64,000 bases of DNA from Cumulibacter sp047975195 (lineage in GTDB: Bacteria; Actinomycetota; Actinomycetes; Mycobacteriales; Antricoccaceae). The notes under the pieces were generated by a model, which did not search any database, was not told the DNA's origin, and saw nothing but the letters and a program-made list of their open reading frames with translations. The translations under genes and the position numbers were made by a program. Numbering within the stretch: the first letter of the stretch is position 1; every line of letters begins with the position of its first letter. The stretch covers positions 1 to 64,000 of the forward strand of contig JBKEDB010000031.1 in the NCBI GenBank assembly GCA_047975195.1. Direction: 5' to 3'. Below are positions 8,487 through 16,696 of this stretch, one piece after another.

Positions 8487-9593
8487 ATGGATACCGCGCC
8501 GCCGTTTGACTGGTCCACCCTCTGCCTCACTCGCTATCCGCGTCGTGAACGGGAGTTGATGCTGCCCTACGACGGGGCAGATACGTACCTGCTGGCCGAG
8601 GTCGCCGAGCGGCATCCGGATGCCCGCACGATCCTCGTCCTCGGCGATCGGCACGGCGCCCTGACTACGGCGTTGGCCGGGCGCGCGGACGTGACGATGT
8701 ACAGCAATTCGGCGCTGTCGCGGATCGCCACTCAGCAGAATCTTGACACCAACAACCGTACGGCGACGATCGCCGACGACATGCCCGCCCAGGATTTCGA
8801 TCTGGTGTTAGCGCGTCCGGGGAAGGCCCGGGCGCTGCTGGAGGAGGAACTGCACGAAATCGGCGAGTACCTCGCCGAAGGTACGCCGGTCGTGACCGGG
8901 GAGATGGTCAAGCACCTCGGTCGCTGGGTTACCGAGATCCTTCAGCGCCAGATTGGGCCGACGACTGCAAGCCTGGCGCGCAGTAAGGCACGGCTGGTGC
9001 GGTCCACCCGCGATCACCTGGCTGCCGACCCGCCACCCTGGGGTATCTACGAAGCACCCGGCGGACAGGAATTACACAACGCGCCTGGCACCTTCGCGGC
9101 CAGCGGGCTCGACCTTGGCACACGACTACTACTGCCCCACCTACCGGACGGGCTCGGCGATGCGCGCGTCGCGGACCTGGGCTGCGGCAACGGCGTACTG
9201 GCAATCGTCTCGGCCGAACAGAACCCGCAGGCGTCGTACCTGTTGGTGGACGAATCGTCGGCCGCGATGGCCAGCGCCGATCGGTCCTGGCGCGCCGCGT
9301 TCGGCGATGATCGCGATGTCTCGCTCGTACTCGGCGACGGGCTCCTCGACGCTGATCCGGGCAGCCTGGACGTCGTACTGTGCAACCCGCCGTTCCATGC
9401 CGGGCATGCCGTCGACGAATGGGTCGGGCTGAGGTTGTTGGAACAGGCGCACGCCACGCTACGGCCCGGTGGCCAGTTGTATCTGGTGGCGAACCGTCAT
9501 CTGCACTATCACCGCTACCTCAAGCAGGCGTTCGCCTCGGTCGACCTGCTACAGAGCCACCCGAAGTTCACCGTAGTGCGGGCGATCCGTTAG
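8487..9593 (+). CDS. RsmC/RlmG-type rRNA (guanine-N2)-methyltransferase
   Basis: A 368-residue class I SAM-dependent methyltransferase with the two-domain layout of RsmC/RlmG: a degenerate N-terminal Rossmann domain (residues about 1-190) and an active C-terminal domain. The SAM loop is VADLGCGNGVLAI and the catalytic motif IV is VLCNPPFHAG, the NPPF signature of exocyclic-amine N-methyltransferases. The ATG chosen is 15 codons inside the longest reading frame because the homologous fold begins there. It is divergent from glmS and convergent with glmM, so it forms a single-gene unit inserted into the glmM-glmS neighbourhood. Whether it acts on 16S or 23S rRNA cannot be told from sequence alone. 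Confidence 0.85.
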   Translation: MDTAPPFDWSTLCLTRYPRRERELMLPYDGADTYLLAEVAERHPDARTILVLGDRHGALTTALAGRADVTMYSNSALSRIATQQNLDTNNRTATIADDMPAQDFDLVLARPGKARALLEEELHEIGEYLAEGTPVVTGEMVKHLGRWVTEILQRQIGPTTASLARSKARLVRSTRDHLAADPPPWGIYEAPGGQELHNAPGTFAASGLDLGTRLLLPHLPDGLGDARVADLGCGNGVLAIVSAEQNPQASYLLVDESSAAMASADRSWRAAFGDDRDVSLVLGDGLLDADPGSLDVVLCNPPFHAGHAVDEWVGLRLLEQAHATLRPGGQLYLVANRHLHYHRYLKQAFASVDLLQSHPKFTVVRAIR

Positions 9594-9608
9594 CCCGAAG
9601 GTACCGAG

Positions 9609-9651
9609 GCCTGAGCGAACGCCGCTCCCGCCAACGCCTGAGCGAACGCCG
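9609..9651. repeat. 16-bp direct repeat, two copies
   Basis: GCCTGAGCGAACGCCG occurs at 9609-9624 and again, identical, at 9636-9651, a period of 27 bp. It is non-coding as far as can be seen, just after the methyltransferase stop codon. It could be a local duplication; no function is evident. Confidence 0.6.
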
Positions 9652-9731
9652 TCCGCCCGCGTCCGCGAAGTACCCGAGTCGGACGAGACGCCCCTTCTCA
9701 GCTACCCCTCACCATTCGCCGCGCGCTATTC

Positions 9732-9791
9732 GCGCATTAAGACGCGCACTTGTGTCCCGTAGTTGGGGCACAAGTGCGCTACGTAATGCGC
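9732..9791. terminator. Two-part 60-bp hairpin between convergent genes
   Basis: The inner stem pairs 9744-9758 with 9765-9779 (15 bp, one T-G pair, 6-nt loop GTAGTT). An outer stem pairs GCGCATTA at 9732-9739 with TAATGCGC at 9784-9791, separated by a 4x4 internal loop. There is no T tract. The position between convergent genes fits a bidirectional terminator, but it is about 140 bp from each stop codon and the two-stem form is unusual, so a small mobile or REP-like element is also possible. Confidence 0.5.
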
Positions 9792-9954
9792 AACATAGAT
9801 GAGCGCGACATCACTCCATCATCACTCACGCTCACCGCGATCGGGGTACTCAACTCCATTGACACAAGTGATCCTGCAACTCGCCCTGCAGGCGGACTTG
9901 CGATGAACCGGTGGACTCACCCAATCCTTACACGCAGGGGCCGACCCGCGACGC

Positions 9955-11301
9955 TCAGCGCGTTGCGGCGACGACGTCGGCGACCTTCTTCGCCACCGTC
10001 TCGGCCTGTTCGTGCGTTGGCGCCTCGACCATGACCCGGACCAGGTTCTCCGTACCACTGGGACGCAACAGAATACGGCCGCCGTCGCCCAATTCGACTT
10101 CGGCGCGGCGTACTGCTTCGGCGACCGGCCTGGCTGCTGCGGCGCGATCGCGGTCCGCCACCGGAACGTTGTGCAGCGCCTGCGGCAGCCGCTGCAGCAC
10201 CGACCCGAGTTCCGCCAGCGAACGCCGGGTCGACGCCATCCGAGCCATCAACCGCAGCGCCGTCAGTAGGCCGTCCCCGGTGGTCGCGAAGTCCAGGAAT
10301 ACCACGTGTCCCGACTGCTCCCCACCAAGTGAGAACCCATCGGCGCGCAGCCGCTCCAGTACGTAGCGATCACCCACAGCGGTCGTCGCCACCGAGATCC
10401 CGTACTCGCTCATCGCGTGGTGAAAACCGAGGTTGCTCATCACGGTCGCGACCACGGTATCTTCCGCGAGCGCACCGGCTTCCTTCAGCGCTATCGCGCA
10501 GATCGCCAGGATTTGATCGCCATCGATCTCGGTTCCGCTCGCGTCCACGGCCAGGCAGCGATCGGCGTCGCCATCATGCGCGATACCTAGGTCGGCATGG
10601 TGGGCGAGTACGGCGGCCTTCAGCGACTGCAGATGCGTCGAGCCGACTCCGTCGTTGATGTTCGTACCGTCGGGCTCGGCGCCGATCACGACAACCTCGG
10701 CGCCTGCCCGCCGGTAGACCTCCGGTGCCACCCACGATGCCGCACCGTGCGCGCAATCCACGACGACTTTCAGAGGATCCAAGCGGGTTGCCTCGGCAGT
10801 CAGCAGGTGGTCGGCGTACGCGTTCGCACCCTCAAGATGATCGCTGACCCGACCGATACTCGCGCCGATCGGTCGCTCCCAGTCGTCCTGCTCACTGAGC
10901 ACCAGCGATTCGATTTCGGCCTCGACCTCGTCGGGCAGTTTGTGCCCGCCCGCCGCGAAGATCTTGATCCCGTTGTCCGGCATCGGATTATGACTCGCCG
11001 ACAGCATCACACCGAGGTCGGCGTTGACCTGCGCGGTCAGGAAAGCCAGGGCCGGGGTAGGCAGAATGCCAACACGCACGACGTCGGCGCCTGCCGAGGT
11101 CAACCCGGCGACGACGGCACCCTCCAGCATTTCACCGCTGGCGCGACCATCCCGGCCGATGACGGCGATGGGGCGCCTACCCTGAACGTCGCGAACCAAC
11201 ACCCGCGCGGCCGCTTCGCCCACGCGCAGCGCCAACGCAGGAGTCAGCGTTTCCCCGTTCGCAAGTCCACGCACCCCGTCTGTGCCGAACAGTTTGCCCA
11301 T
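9955..11301 (-). CDS. glmM: Phosphoglucosamine mutase
   Basis: Interconverts glucosamine-6-phosphate and glucosamine-1-phosphate for UDP-GlcNAc synthesis. It is 448 residues, normal for GlmM. The N-terminal signature KLFGTDGVRG is intact. The phosphoserine loop is VMLSASHNPMPDNGIK (active Ser103) and the Mg loop is AHDGDADRC. The C-terminal phosphate-binding region RPSGTENLVRVMVEAP is present. It lies downstream of rplM-rpsI, separated by a strong hairpin and about 100 bp. This rplM-rpsI-glmM order is standard in actinobacteria. Confidence 0.97.
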   Translation of the reverse strand: MGKLFGTDGVRGLANGETLTPALALRVGEAAARVLVRDVQGRRPIAVIGRDGRASGEMLEGAVVAGLTSAGADVVRVGILPTPALAFLTAQVNADLGVMLSASHNPMPDNGIKIFAAGGHKLPDEVEAEIESLVLSEQDDWERPIGASIGRVSDHLEGANAYADHLLTAEATRLDPLKVVVDCAHGAASWVAPEVYRRAGAEVVVIGAEPDGTNINDGVGSTHLQSLKAAVLAHHADLGIAHDGDADRCLAVDASGTEIDGDQILAICAIALKEAGALAEDTVVATVMSNLGFHHAMSEYGISVATTAVGDRYVLERLRADGFSLGGEQSGHVVFLDFATTGDGLLTALRLMARMASTRRSLAELGSVLQRLPQALHNVPVADRDRAAAARPVAEAVRRAEVELGDGGRILLRPSGTENLVRVMVEAPTHEQAETVAKKVADVVAATR

Positions 11302-11360
11302 GTGCTGATCCCTTTCGAAACGGCAGACTCACGCCCGCGAAGCAGGAGTACTGAAACGGT

Positions 11361-11396
11361 CGAAGGGGGTGTCCAGACCCGGACACCCCCTTCGAT
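11361..11396 (-). terminator. Strong hairpin terminator after rpsI
   Basis: A perfect 15-bp stem pairs 11361-11375 with 11382-11396 around the 6-nt loop AGACCC. It begins 10 bp beyond the rpsI stop codon in the direction of transcription. There is no T tract, as in many GC-rich actinobacterial terminators. It separates the rplM-rpsI unit from glmM. Confidence 0.85.
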
Positions 11397-11406
11397 CAGG
11401 ACCGAT

Positions 11407-11814
11407 TTAGCGCTTGCTGTACTGCGGCGCCTTACGGGCCTTCTTCAAGCCGTACTTCTTGCGTTCCTTGACGCGCGGATCGCGCGAGAGGAAGCCAGCC
11501 TTCTTCAACGGCGGGCGATCCTCCGAGTCGAGTTCGATCAGCGCGCGGGCGATCCCGAGGCGCAGGGCACCTGCCTGGCCGGTGATGCCGCCGCCGGACA
11601 GGATCGCGATGACGTCGAACTGGTCTTCCTTCTCCAGGGTCACGAACGGCTCCTTGATGAGCTGCTGGTGAACCTTGTTCGGGAAATAGTTCTCGAGGTC
11701 GCGACCGTTGAGCGAGAACTTGCCGGTGCCCGGAACGAGGCGAACGCGAACGACAGCCTCCTTGCGGCGACCGACGGTCTGGACCGGCTTATCGGCCTGG
11801 ACGATGGTGGTCAT
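11407..11814 (-). CDS. rpsI: 30S ribosomal protein S9
   Basis: Small-subunit head protein whose C-terminal tail reaches the P-site tRNA. It is 135 residues. It shows the family hallmarks GRRKEAVVRVRLVPGTG near the N-terminus, LSGGGITGQAGALRLGIARAL in the middle and the basic tail ending APQYSKR, whose terminal Lys-Arg contacts tRNA. It lies 31 bp downstream of rplM, its usual operon partner. Confidence 0.98.
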   Translation of the reverse strand: MTTIVQADKPVQTVGRRKEAVVRVRLVPGTGKFSLNGRDLENYFPNKVHQQLIKEPFVTLEKEDQFDVIAILSGGGITGQAGALRLGIARALIELDSEDRPPLKKAGFLSRDPRVKERKKYGLKKARKAPQYSKR

Positions 11815-11845
11815 GCTTTGCTATCCCCTTGGCTTGAGCCGGCGC

Positions 11846-12292
11846 CTACTGGGCGACCTGGTTGATGGTGAAGGCCTGCGGATCCTGCGCGGCGTGCGGG
11901 TGCTCGGCACCGGCGTACACCTTGAGCTTGCGGATCTGCTTCGCGCCCATCTTGTTGTGCGGCAGCATGCCCTTGACGGCCTTCTCCACGATGCGCTCGG
12001 GGCGCGGGCCGTCGAGAACCTCGCCGTAGGTGCGTGACTTCAACCCACCGGGACGACCGGAGTGGCGGTAGTCAAGCTTGGCGTCACGCTTGTTGCCGGT
12101 CAGGGCGACCTTCTCGGCGTTGATAACGATGACGAAGTCGCCCGTGTCAACATGCGGGGCGTACTGCGGCTTGTGCTTGCCGCGCAGCAGGTTGGCTGCG
12201 TGCGTGGCAAGGCGACCGAGGACGACATCCTCAGCGTCGATGACATGCCAGACGCGAGTGACCTCGCCGGCCTTCGGGCTGTACGTGCGCAC
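11846..12292 (-). CDS. rplM: 50S ribosomal protein L13
   Basis: Early-assembly 23S rRNA-binding protein, 148 residues. MRTYSPKAGEVTR then WHVIDAEDVVLGRLATHAA is the conserved N-terminus, which fixes the GTG start although no strong ribosome-binding site is adjacent. HNKMGAKQIRKLKVYAG near the C-terminus is also typical. It is first gene of the rplM-rpsI unit, with a recognisable promoter about 200 bp upstream, which implies a long 5' leader. Confidence 0.97.
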   Translation of the reverse strand: MRTYSPKAGEVTRVWHVIDAEDVVLGRLATHAANLLRGKHKPQYAPHVDTGDFVIVINAEKVALTGNKRDAKLDYRHSGRPGGLKSRTYGEVLDGPRPERIVEKAVKGMLPHNKMGAKQIRKLKVYAGAEHPHAAQDPQAFTINQVAQ

Positions 12293-12608
12293 TTGAACTG
12301 CCTTCTTCGATACATCGTTGGGAGCCCGCGCAAACGGAACTCACCCTGACAAACTCTTGTGGTAGTCAGACGCAGACGCACAGGCACACGGCGCAAAGGT
12401 CAGGCCGCTGTGCAGATGTCCACGCTTGACGCGTTCGGTGGCCGATCCGAACCGAGTGCTGTCTTACGACGCACTTCTAGTCAGCGACCGACGATTAACT
12501 TTACAGGGCAGCCAGTGATCGGTCAAAGCCAGCGCCTTCGCAATCGGGTGGCCTCCCTCACCAGAACGGCCGAACTGTGCGACATCGGCGGTGGATTACC
12601 CTCAGCGT
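12293..12608. other. Divergent rplM / moeA intergenic region
   Basis: 316 bp between the divergent rplM and moeA genes. The minus-strand rplM promoter lies in its middle, leaving roughly 200 nt of rplM leader RNA that could carry autoregulation; I did not resolve a leader structure. No plus-strand promoter for moeA could be identified with confidence, and no additional gene is seen. Confidence 0.6.
12498..12526 (-). promoter_or_regulatory. Predicted rplM-rpsI promoter
   Basis: On the minus strand TTGACC (12521-12526) and TAAAGT (12498-12503) are separated by exactly 17 bp, a good sigma-70/SigA-type match. A start site near 12491 would give an rplM leader of about 200 nt. The infA promoter candidate uses the same TAAAGT -10 sequence. 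Confidence 0.65.
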
Positions 12609-13832
12609 ATGCCAGCCGAACTCACCAGCGTCGATGCCTACGCCGCGACCGTCCGCGCCCTACTGCCGCCGGCTGCCCCGGCCGACGTACCCCTCGCGGA
12701 CGCCGACGGACTCACGCTCGCCGAGGACCTTCTCGCGCGCGTCGCGCTGCCGACATTCGACAACTCGGCGATGGACGGGTACGCCGTACGGCACGCAGAC
12801 CTGAACGCCGACGGCCCCACTACCCTGCCGGTCAGCGCGGACATCCCGGCCGGACACACCGAGAATGCACCGCTGCGACCCGGTACGGCCGCGCGAATCA
12901 TGACCGGCGCGCCGGTCCCGGACGGCGCAGACACGATCGTTCAGGTCGAGTTGACCGATGCTGCGCAGACCGGCGCGCTCCCTGAAGAGGTGACGATTAG
13001 CGAACCGGTCACTGCTGGCCGACACATCCGGCCTAAGGGCGAGGAGGCGGACGCCGGCGACCTGCTGCTCAGCGCAGGCAGCGTGTTGACCCCCGCGGCA
13101 CTCGGTCTCGCTGCCGCGAGCGGACATCCCACCGTGCGGGCGTATCGACGTCCGGCAGTGCTGGTGCTCTCTACCGGCAGCGAACTGGTCGCGCCGGGCG
13201 AGTATCTGCAGCCGGGGCACATCTACGAATCCAACTCCGTCACCCTCGTCAGCGCGTTACGGCGGATCGGTGCGAATGCCAGAGCACTGAACCTCGTCGC
13301 GGACGACGTACCGACGTTCAACGAGCGACTGCGCGCTGCCGCCTCGGAAGCCGATCTGATCATCACCAGCGGCGGAGTGAGCGCTGGTGCATACGAGGTG
13401 GTGAAAGAGGCTCTCACCGGATCGGTCGAGTTCACCAAAGTCGGCATGCAGCCGGGGATGCCTCAAGGGTGCGGGCAGTTCGAGGGCACGCCAATCATTA
13501 CGCTGCCTGGTAACCCAGTCAGCGTGTTCGTGTCGTTCGAGGTATTCGTGCGCCCGGCGCTACTGGCGTGGATGGCTCAACCGGACACCGAACGCCCCGG
13601 ATTCATCGGCACCTGGGCAGGTGCCGCGCAAACGTCCCCCGCCGGCAAGCGACAGTTCTTGCGTGGCGTGTGCGATATCCCCACCGGCCAGGTCGAGCCG
13701 GTCGGAACTCCCCCCTCGCACATGCTCGCCTCGCTGGCCCGCGCGAACTGTCTAGCCGTCGTCAGCGAGGACGTCGAGGCCATCGGCCCCGGCGACGAGG
13801 TCGAGATCTGGCTACTGGATTCGGCGCTGTAG
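12609..13832 (+). CDS. moeA: Molybdopterin molybdotransferase
   Basis: Inserts molybdate into adenylylated molybdopterin, the last step of Mo-cofactor synthesis. About 407 residues from the chosen ATG. The N-terminal MoeA motif LPTFDNSAMDGYAVR is intact, and the MoCF-like domain has VLSTGSELV, IITSGGVSAGAYEVVKEAL and LPGNPVSVFVSFEVFVRPAL. An in-frame ATG 6 codons upstream is possible, but MPAELTSVDAY aligns better with family N-termini. It is the first gene of a moeA-moaC-mog unit. The genes for the early pathway steps (moaA, moaD, moaE) are not in this window. Confidence 0.95.
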   Translation: MPAELTSVDAYAATVRALLPPAAPADVPLADADGLTLAEDLLARVALPTFDNSAMDGYAVRHADLNADGPTTLPVSADIPAGHTENAPLRPGTAARIMTGAPVPDGADTIVQVELTDAAQTGALPEEVTISEPVTAGRHIRPKGEEADAGDLLLSAGSVLTPAALGLAAASGHPTVRAYRRPAVLVLSTGSELVAPGEYLQPGHIYESNSVTLVSALRRIGANARALNLVADDVPTFNERLRAAASEADLIITSGGVSAGAYEVVKEALTGSVEFTKVGMQPGMPQGCGQFEGTPIITLPGNPVSVFVSFEVFVRPALLAWMAQPDTERPGFIGTWAGAAQTSPAGKRQFLRGVCDIPTGQVEPVGTPPSHMLASLARANCLAVVSEDVEAIGPGDEVEIWLLDSAL

Positions 13833-13852
13833 CGATTGAGGAGGAGCGAGAT

Positions 13853-14323
13853 ATGGCTGAATTGAGCCACGTCGATGGCCGCGGTCAAGCGCGCATGGTC
13901 GATGTATCTGCCAAGGAAATCACTGCCCGCCAGGCGATCGCCCGCGCGAAGTTGCTGACCACGCCCGAGGTGGTGGCGTTACTGCGCGGCGACGGTGTGC
14001 CTAAGGGCGATGCACTCGCGGTCGCGCGGATCGCCGGAATCGCCGCAGCGAAGCGCACGCCGGATCTGATCCCGCTGTGCCACCCCATCGCGATTCACTC
14101 AGTCAAGGTCGAGTTGGAGGTGGTGGACGACGGAGTGGAGATCACCACGATCGTGCGTACCGCCGACCGCACCGGCATCGAAATGGAAGCACTCACCTGC
14201 GCCGCCGTCGCCGGACTCAACCTCGTCGACATGGTGAAAGCGGTCGATCCGACGGCGGTGATCACCGACGTACGGGTGGAACAAAAGCTCGGCGGCAAGA
14301 CCGGCGAATGGAACCGCCCGTGA
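13853..14323 (+). CDS. moaC: Cyclic pyranopterin monophosphate synthase
   Basis: Together with MoaA it makes cyclic pyranopterin monophosphate, the first Mo-cofactor intermediate. It is 156 residues, standard for MoaC. It starts at an ATG preceded by GAGGAGCG, which excludes the much longer open frame upstream that overlaps moeA. Conserved blocks are ARMVDVSAKEITARQAIA, LIPLCHPIAIHSVKVE, RTADRTGIEMEALTCAAVAG and VRVEQKLGGKTGEW, including the catalytic Lys near the C-terminus. It is 20 bp after moeA and overlaps mog at GTGA. Confidence 0.96.
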   Translation: MAELSHVDGRGQARMVDVSAKEITARQAIARAKLLTTPEVVALLRGDGVPKGDALAVARIAGIAAAKRTPDLIPLCHPIAIHSVKVELEVVDDGVEITTIVRTADRTGIEMEALTCAAVAGLNLVDMVKAVDPTAVITDVRVEQKLGGKTGEWNRP

Positions 14324-14811
14324 CGTCATTAGCTGGTCGGGCACTAGTACTGACCGCCTCGAACCGCGCCAGCGCGGGCGTATATCAGGACGCCAGCGGT
14401 GAGTTTCTCGAGCGCGAGTTGCGGCAACTCGGTCTCGACGTGCACCGCACGGTACTTCCCGATGACATCGATGCATTGGCTGAAGCGATGCGCCGCGCAT
14501 CCGTGGACGGCATCGACCTGGTGCTGACCACCGGCGGCACCGGACTGAGCCCCACGGACGTGACGCCGGAGGCCACCGCGATGGTGATCGATCGGCCCGC
14601 GCCCGGCCTGGCCGAGGCGATCCGTGCCTACGGCGCGCCGAGTGTGCCCACCGCCGTGCTTTCGCGCGGAATCGCCGGCATGGCCGCACGCACCCTGATC
14701 GTGAACCTTCCCGGCTCCAAGGGCGGGGTAAAGGACGGACTTGCCGTCCTGACGCCACTGCTCGAGCACATCCTCAGTCAACTCCACGGTGGCGACCACC
14801 CCCGCCCGTAA
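14320..14811 (+). CDS. mog: MogA/MoaB-type molybdopterin adenylyltransferase
   Basis: Adenylylates molybdopterin before Mo insertion by MoeA. The 163-residue protein has the MoCF fold with LTASNRASAGVYQDASG, LTTGGTGLSPTDVTPEATA and VNLPGSKGGVKDGLAVL, covering the pterin-binding loops. The GTG chosen overlaps the moaC stop (GTGA), a typical coupling; an in-frame ATG 4 codons earlier is also possible. MogA and MoaB cannot be separated reliably by eye, but the operon with moeA and moaC supports the pathway assignment. Confidence 0.92.
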   Translation: MTSLAGRALVLTASNRASAGVYQDASGEFLERELRQLGLDVHRTVLPDDIDALAEAMRRASVDGIDLVLTTGGTGLSPTDVTPEATAMVIDRPAPGLAEAIRAYGAPSVPTAVLSRGIAGMAARTLIVNLPGSKGGVKDGLAVLTPLLEHILSQLHGGDHPRP

Positions 14812-14954
14812 GCGTTGCCTGAGCACTAGCCATCCACTACGTGAGGTGCGAACTCGCACCGCAAACGCGACAGAGCGCCCGCACCGCATCACGCGTCAGC
14901 CGCGCTCAGCCGCGACTGTTGGGCTCAGTTCAGACGGCCGCGCGTTCGCGCAAC

Positions 14955-15671
14955 TCAGACTCCGTGTACCGAGACGATGGTCTCCAGTGCCATTTCGACC
15001 ATGTCGCCGAAGGATTCCTGACGCTCCAGCGCCGTGGTCTCTTCGCCGGTCAGCAGATGATCGGAGATCGTCAACAGGGCCAGGCCCTTGCGTCCGAACT
15101 TCGCCGCCAGTGTGTACAGCGCCGCGGCCTCCATTTCGACCGCGTACACGCCGTACTCGGCCAGAGCGCTCACCAACTCGGCGCGGTCGTTATAGAACGA
15201 GTCCGAGGAAACGCAGTTGCCGACGTGCATGCCGAAGCCACGCTCGTCGCCCACGGCGTACGCCGCCTGCAACAGTTCGAAATCGGCGATCGGCGCGTAC
15301 GACGCGCCGTGGAAGCGCAGGTGGTTCAGATTTGAGTCGGTGCACGCGGCCTGCGCGAGCACGACATCGCGGATCTTCACCTCATCGCGCAAGCCCCCGG
15401 CGGAGCCGACCCTGATCACCGTCTGCACGTCGTAATCAGCGAACAATTCGTGCGCGTATATCGAGAATGACGGCATGCCCATCCCGGAGCCCTGCGAGGA
15501 GATTCGGATCCCTTTGTAGGTACCGGTAAACCCGAGCATGTTGCGGATGTCGGAGTACTGATCGACGTCCTCGAGATAGGTCTCAGCAATCCACTTCGCT
15601 CGCAGCGGATCACCGGGCATCAGGACATAGGGTGCGATCTGGCCGGGCTCAGCCCCGATATGTAAACTCAT
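14955..15671 (-). CDS. deoD: Purine-nucleoside phosphorylase, DeoD type
   Basis: Phosphorolyses purine (deoxy)nucleosides to base and (deoxy)ribose-1-phosphate for salvage. It is 238 residues, the length of the hexameric bacterial class. Diagnostic segments are MSLHIGAEPGQIAPYVLMPG, MGMPSFSIYAHEL, VIRVGSAGGL (phosphate site), VSSDSFYND, YAVEMEAAALYTLAA (ribose-binding Glu-Met-Glu) and LLTISDHL with the catalytic Asp. It is convergent with mog and 73 bp downstream of the PG/Y-rich membrane protein gene. Confidence 0.96.
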   Translation of the reverse strand: MSLHIGAEPGQIAPYVLMPGDPLRAKWIAETYLEDVDQYSDIRNMLGFTGTYKGIRISSQGSGMGMPSFSIYAHELFADYDVQTVIRVGSAGGLRDEVKIRDVVLAQAACTDSNLNHLRFHGASYAPIADFELLQAAYAVGDERGFGMHVGNCVSSDSFYNDRAELVSALAEYGVYAVEMEAAALYTLAAKFGRKGLALLTISDHLLTGEETTALERQESFGDMVEMALETIVSVHGV

Positions 15672-15744
15672 GCGCCCACCCTATGGCGCGTGCCGCGCAG
15701 CGATGCTTCGGGGCACACAGCGATCAGATGAACACTGAGCGTCG

Positions 15745-16455
15745 TTACTGGCAGGCCGTCTCGTAGTCGTATTCCCACTCGCTCATCAGCGACGACGCCG
15801 ATGCGCCCATCGGATCGTCGATATGGCAGACCTGGTAGCCGTCGCCATCGTCGAGCAACCCGACGGCCAGATACGTTTCGTACGTGTCGAGTTCGATCGG
15901 CACGTCGAGGACCTCCCACACAACTATCGCGATCTGGCTGTCGTCGACGTCTTCGCTCGTTTCGTCCAGCACGTGGCCGGTCCCGAACGTGATGCCCATC
16001 GTGCCCGAAGCCAGGATCTGTTCCAACTGGGCCACGACCTCGCCACGGGACAGTTCGGCGATGGCGGACTCGTCACCGTCGTCCAGCGCCTTCATCAGGT
16101 TCTCGGTGACTTCAGCGGGATCGGACTCGCCGCCTGCTGCGGGGCCACCTGCTCCGCTCCCTACGGGTCCGCCCGCCTGCGCGCTCGGATCTCGTAGGAC
16201 CAGGATCAGTGCGACCACGATAGCCAGCACCAGAACGATACCGGCAGCCAGATAGACCGGCAGCCGCGAAGGTCCCGCCGCCGGCGGACCGTAACCCGTT
16301 GGCGGGCCATAACCCGTTGGCGGACCGTAGCGCGCTGGTGGGCCATAAACCGTCGGCTGACCATAGCCCGTCGGCGGACTATAACCCGGTGGCCGATAGC
16401 CATAGCCCGTTGGCCGACCATAGGGAGTGCCGTCGGGCGGGTAGGGCTGGTTCAT
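15745..16455 (-). CDS. Pro/Gly/Tyr-rich single-pass membrane protein, function unknown
   Basis: 236 residues starting at MNQPYPPDGTPYG behind GGAAGG. Residues 1-60 are a disordered P/G/Y-rich segment with hexapeptide repeats of the form xxYGPP. One transmembrane helix follows (residues about 64-87, LPVYLAAGIVLVLAIVVALI) and then a Gly-rich linker. An acidic extracytoplasmic domain of about 120 residues (ENLMKALDDGDESAIAELSR to the end) has the size and helix pattern of NTF2/DUF4878-like sensor domains. Two Cys in that domain (QVCHIDD and the penultimate residue) could form a disulfide. I do not recognise a named family; this architecture is common in actinobacteria, often of unknown role. Confidence 0.75.
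   Translation of the reverse strand: MNQPYPPDGTPYGRPTGYGYRPPGYSPPTGYGQPTVYGPPARYGPPTGYGPPTGYGPPAAGPSRLPVYLAAGIVLVLAIVVALILVLRDPSAQAGGPVGSGAGGPAAGGESDPAEVTENLMKALDDGDESAIAELSRGEVVAQLEQILASGTMGITFGTGHVLDETSEDVDDSQIAIVVWEVLDVPIELDTYETYLAVGLLDDGDGYQVCHIDDPMGASASSLMSEWEYDYETACQ
16282..16371. repeat. 18-bp tandem coding repeat (xxYGPP)
   Basis: Five consecutive hexapeptides (TGYGQP, TVYGPP, ARYGPP, TGYGPP, TGYGPP) are encoded by degenerate 18-bp units inside the membrane-protein gene. Such repeats can change copy number by slippage, so length variation between strains is likely. Confidence 0.7.
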
Positions 16456-16556
16456 CGGGTGGCCTTCCGAAGCGGGGTAAGAGGCGGTCGCCGTCCTCAG
16501 ACGCCTCGCGACGCGGCGCGGATCCGCCGAGCAGCTGCACTCGACCGCTTCGGCTG

Positions 16557-16627
16557 CTGAAAACACAGTCTCAGCGAGCAGATAGCCGCCTCACGGCGAT
16601 ATCTGCTCTCCTGGTCTGCGTTTTCAG
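16557..16627 (-). terminator. Long imperfect hairpin downstream of truA
   Basis: Arms of about 32 nt pair 16557-16589 with 16596-16627 around a short loop. The ends (CTGAAAAC/GTTTTCAG) and the centre (GAGCAGATA/TATCTGCTC) are well paired, with a mismatched zone between. It lies about 70 bp past the truA stop and about 100 bp before the membrane protein start, so a terminator for the rplQ-truA transcript is the likeliest role. Confidence 0.5.
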
Positions 16628-16696
16628 TGCCACCACTCGCCCACCATGAGACCGCGCCATGGCGCCGTGTCGGTCCAGCCCAGCAAGCGAGGACTA

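Larger units (their letters stand above)
9594..9954. other. Convergent intergenic region with a large hairpin and a direct repeat
   Basis: This 361-bp gap lies between the convergent ends of the rRNA methyltransferase and glmM genes. No convincing gene is seen. It holds a 16-bp direct repeat, a 60-bp hairpin and a small GC stem (CCTGCA/TGCAGG, 9873-9892). The last may help terminate glmM. Confidence 0.6.

Noticed and set aside
10597..11865. 422-residue plus-strand open frame opposite glmM and rpsI
   Set aside because: Antisense to two conserved genes and runs through the rpsI terminator; no family features.
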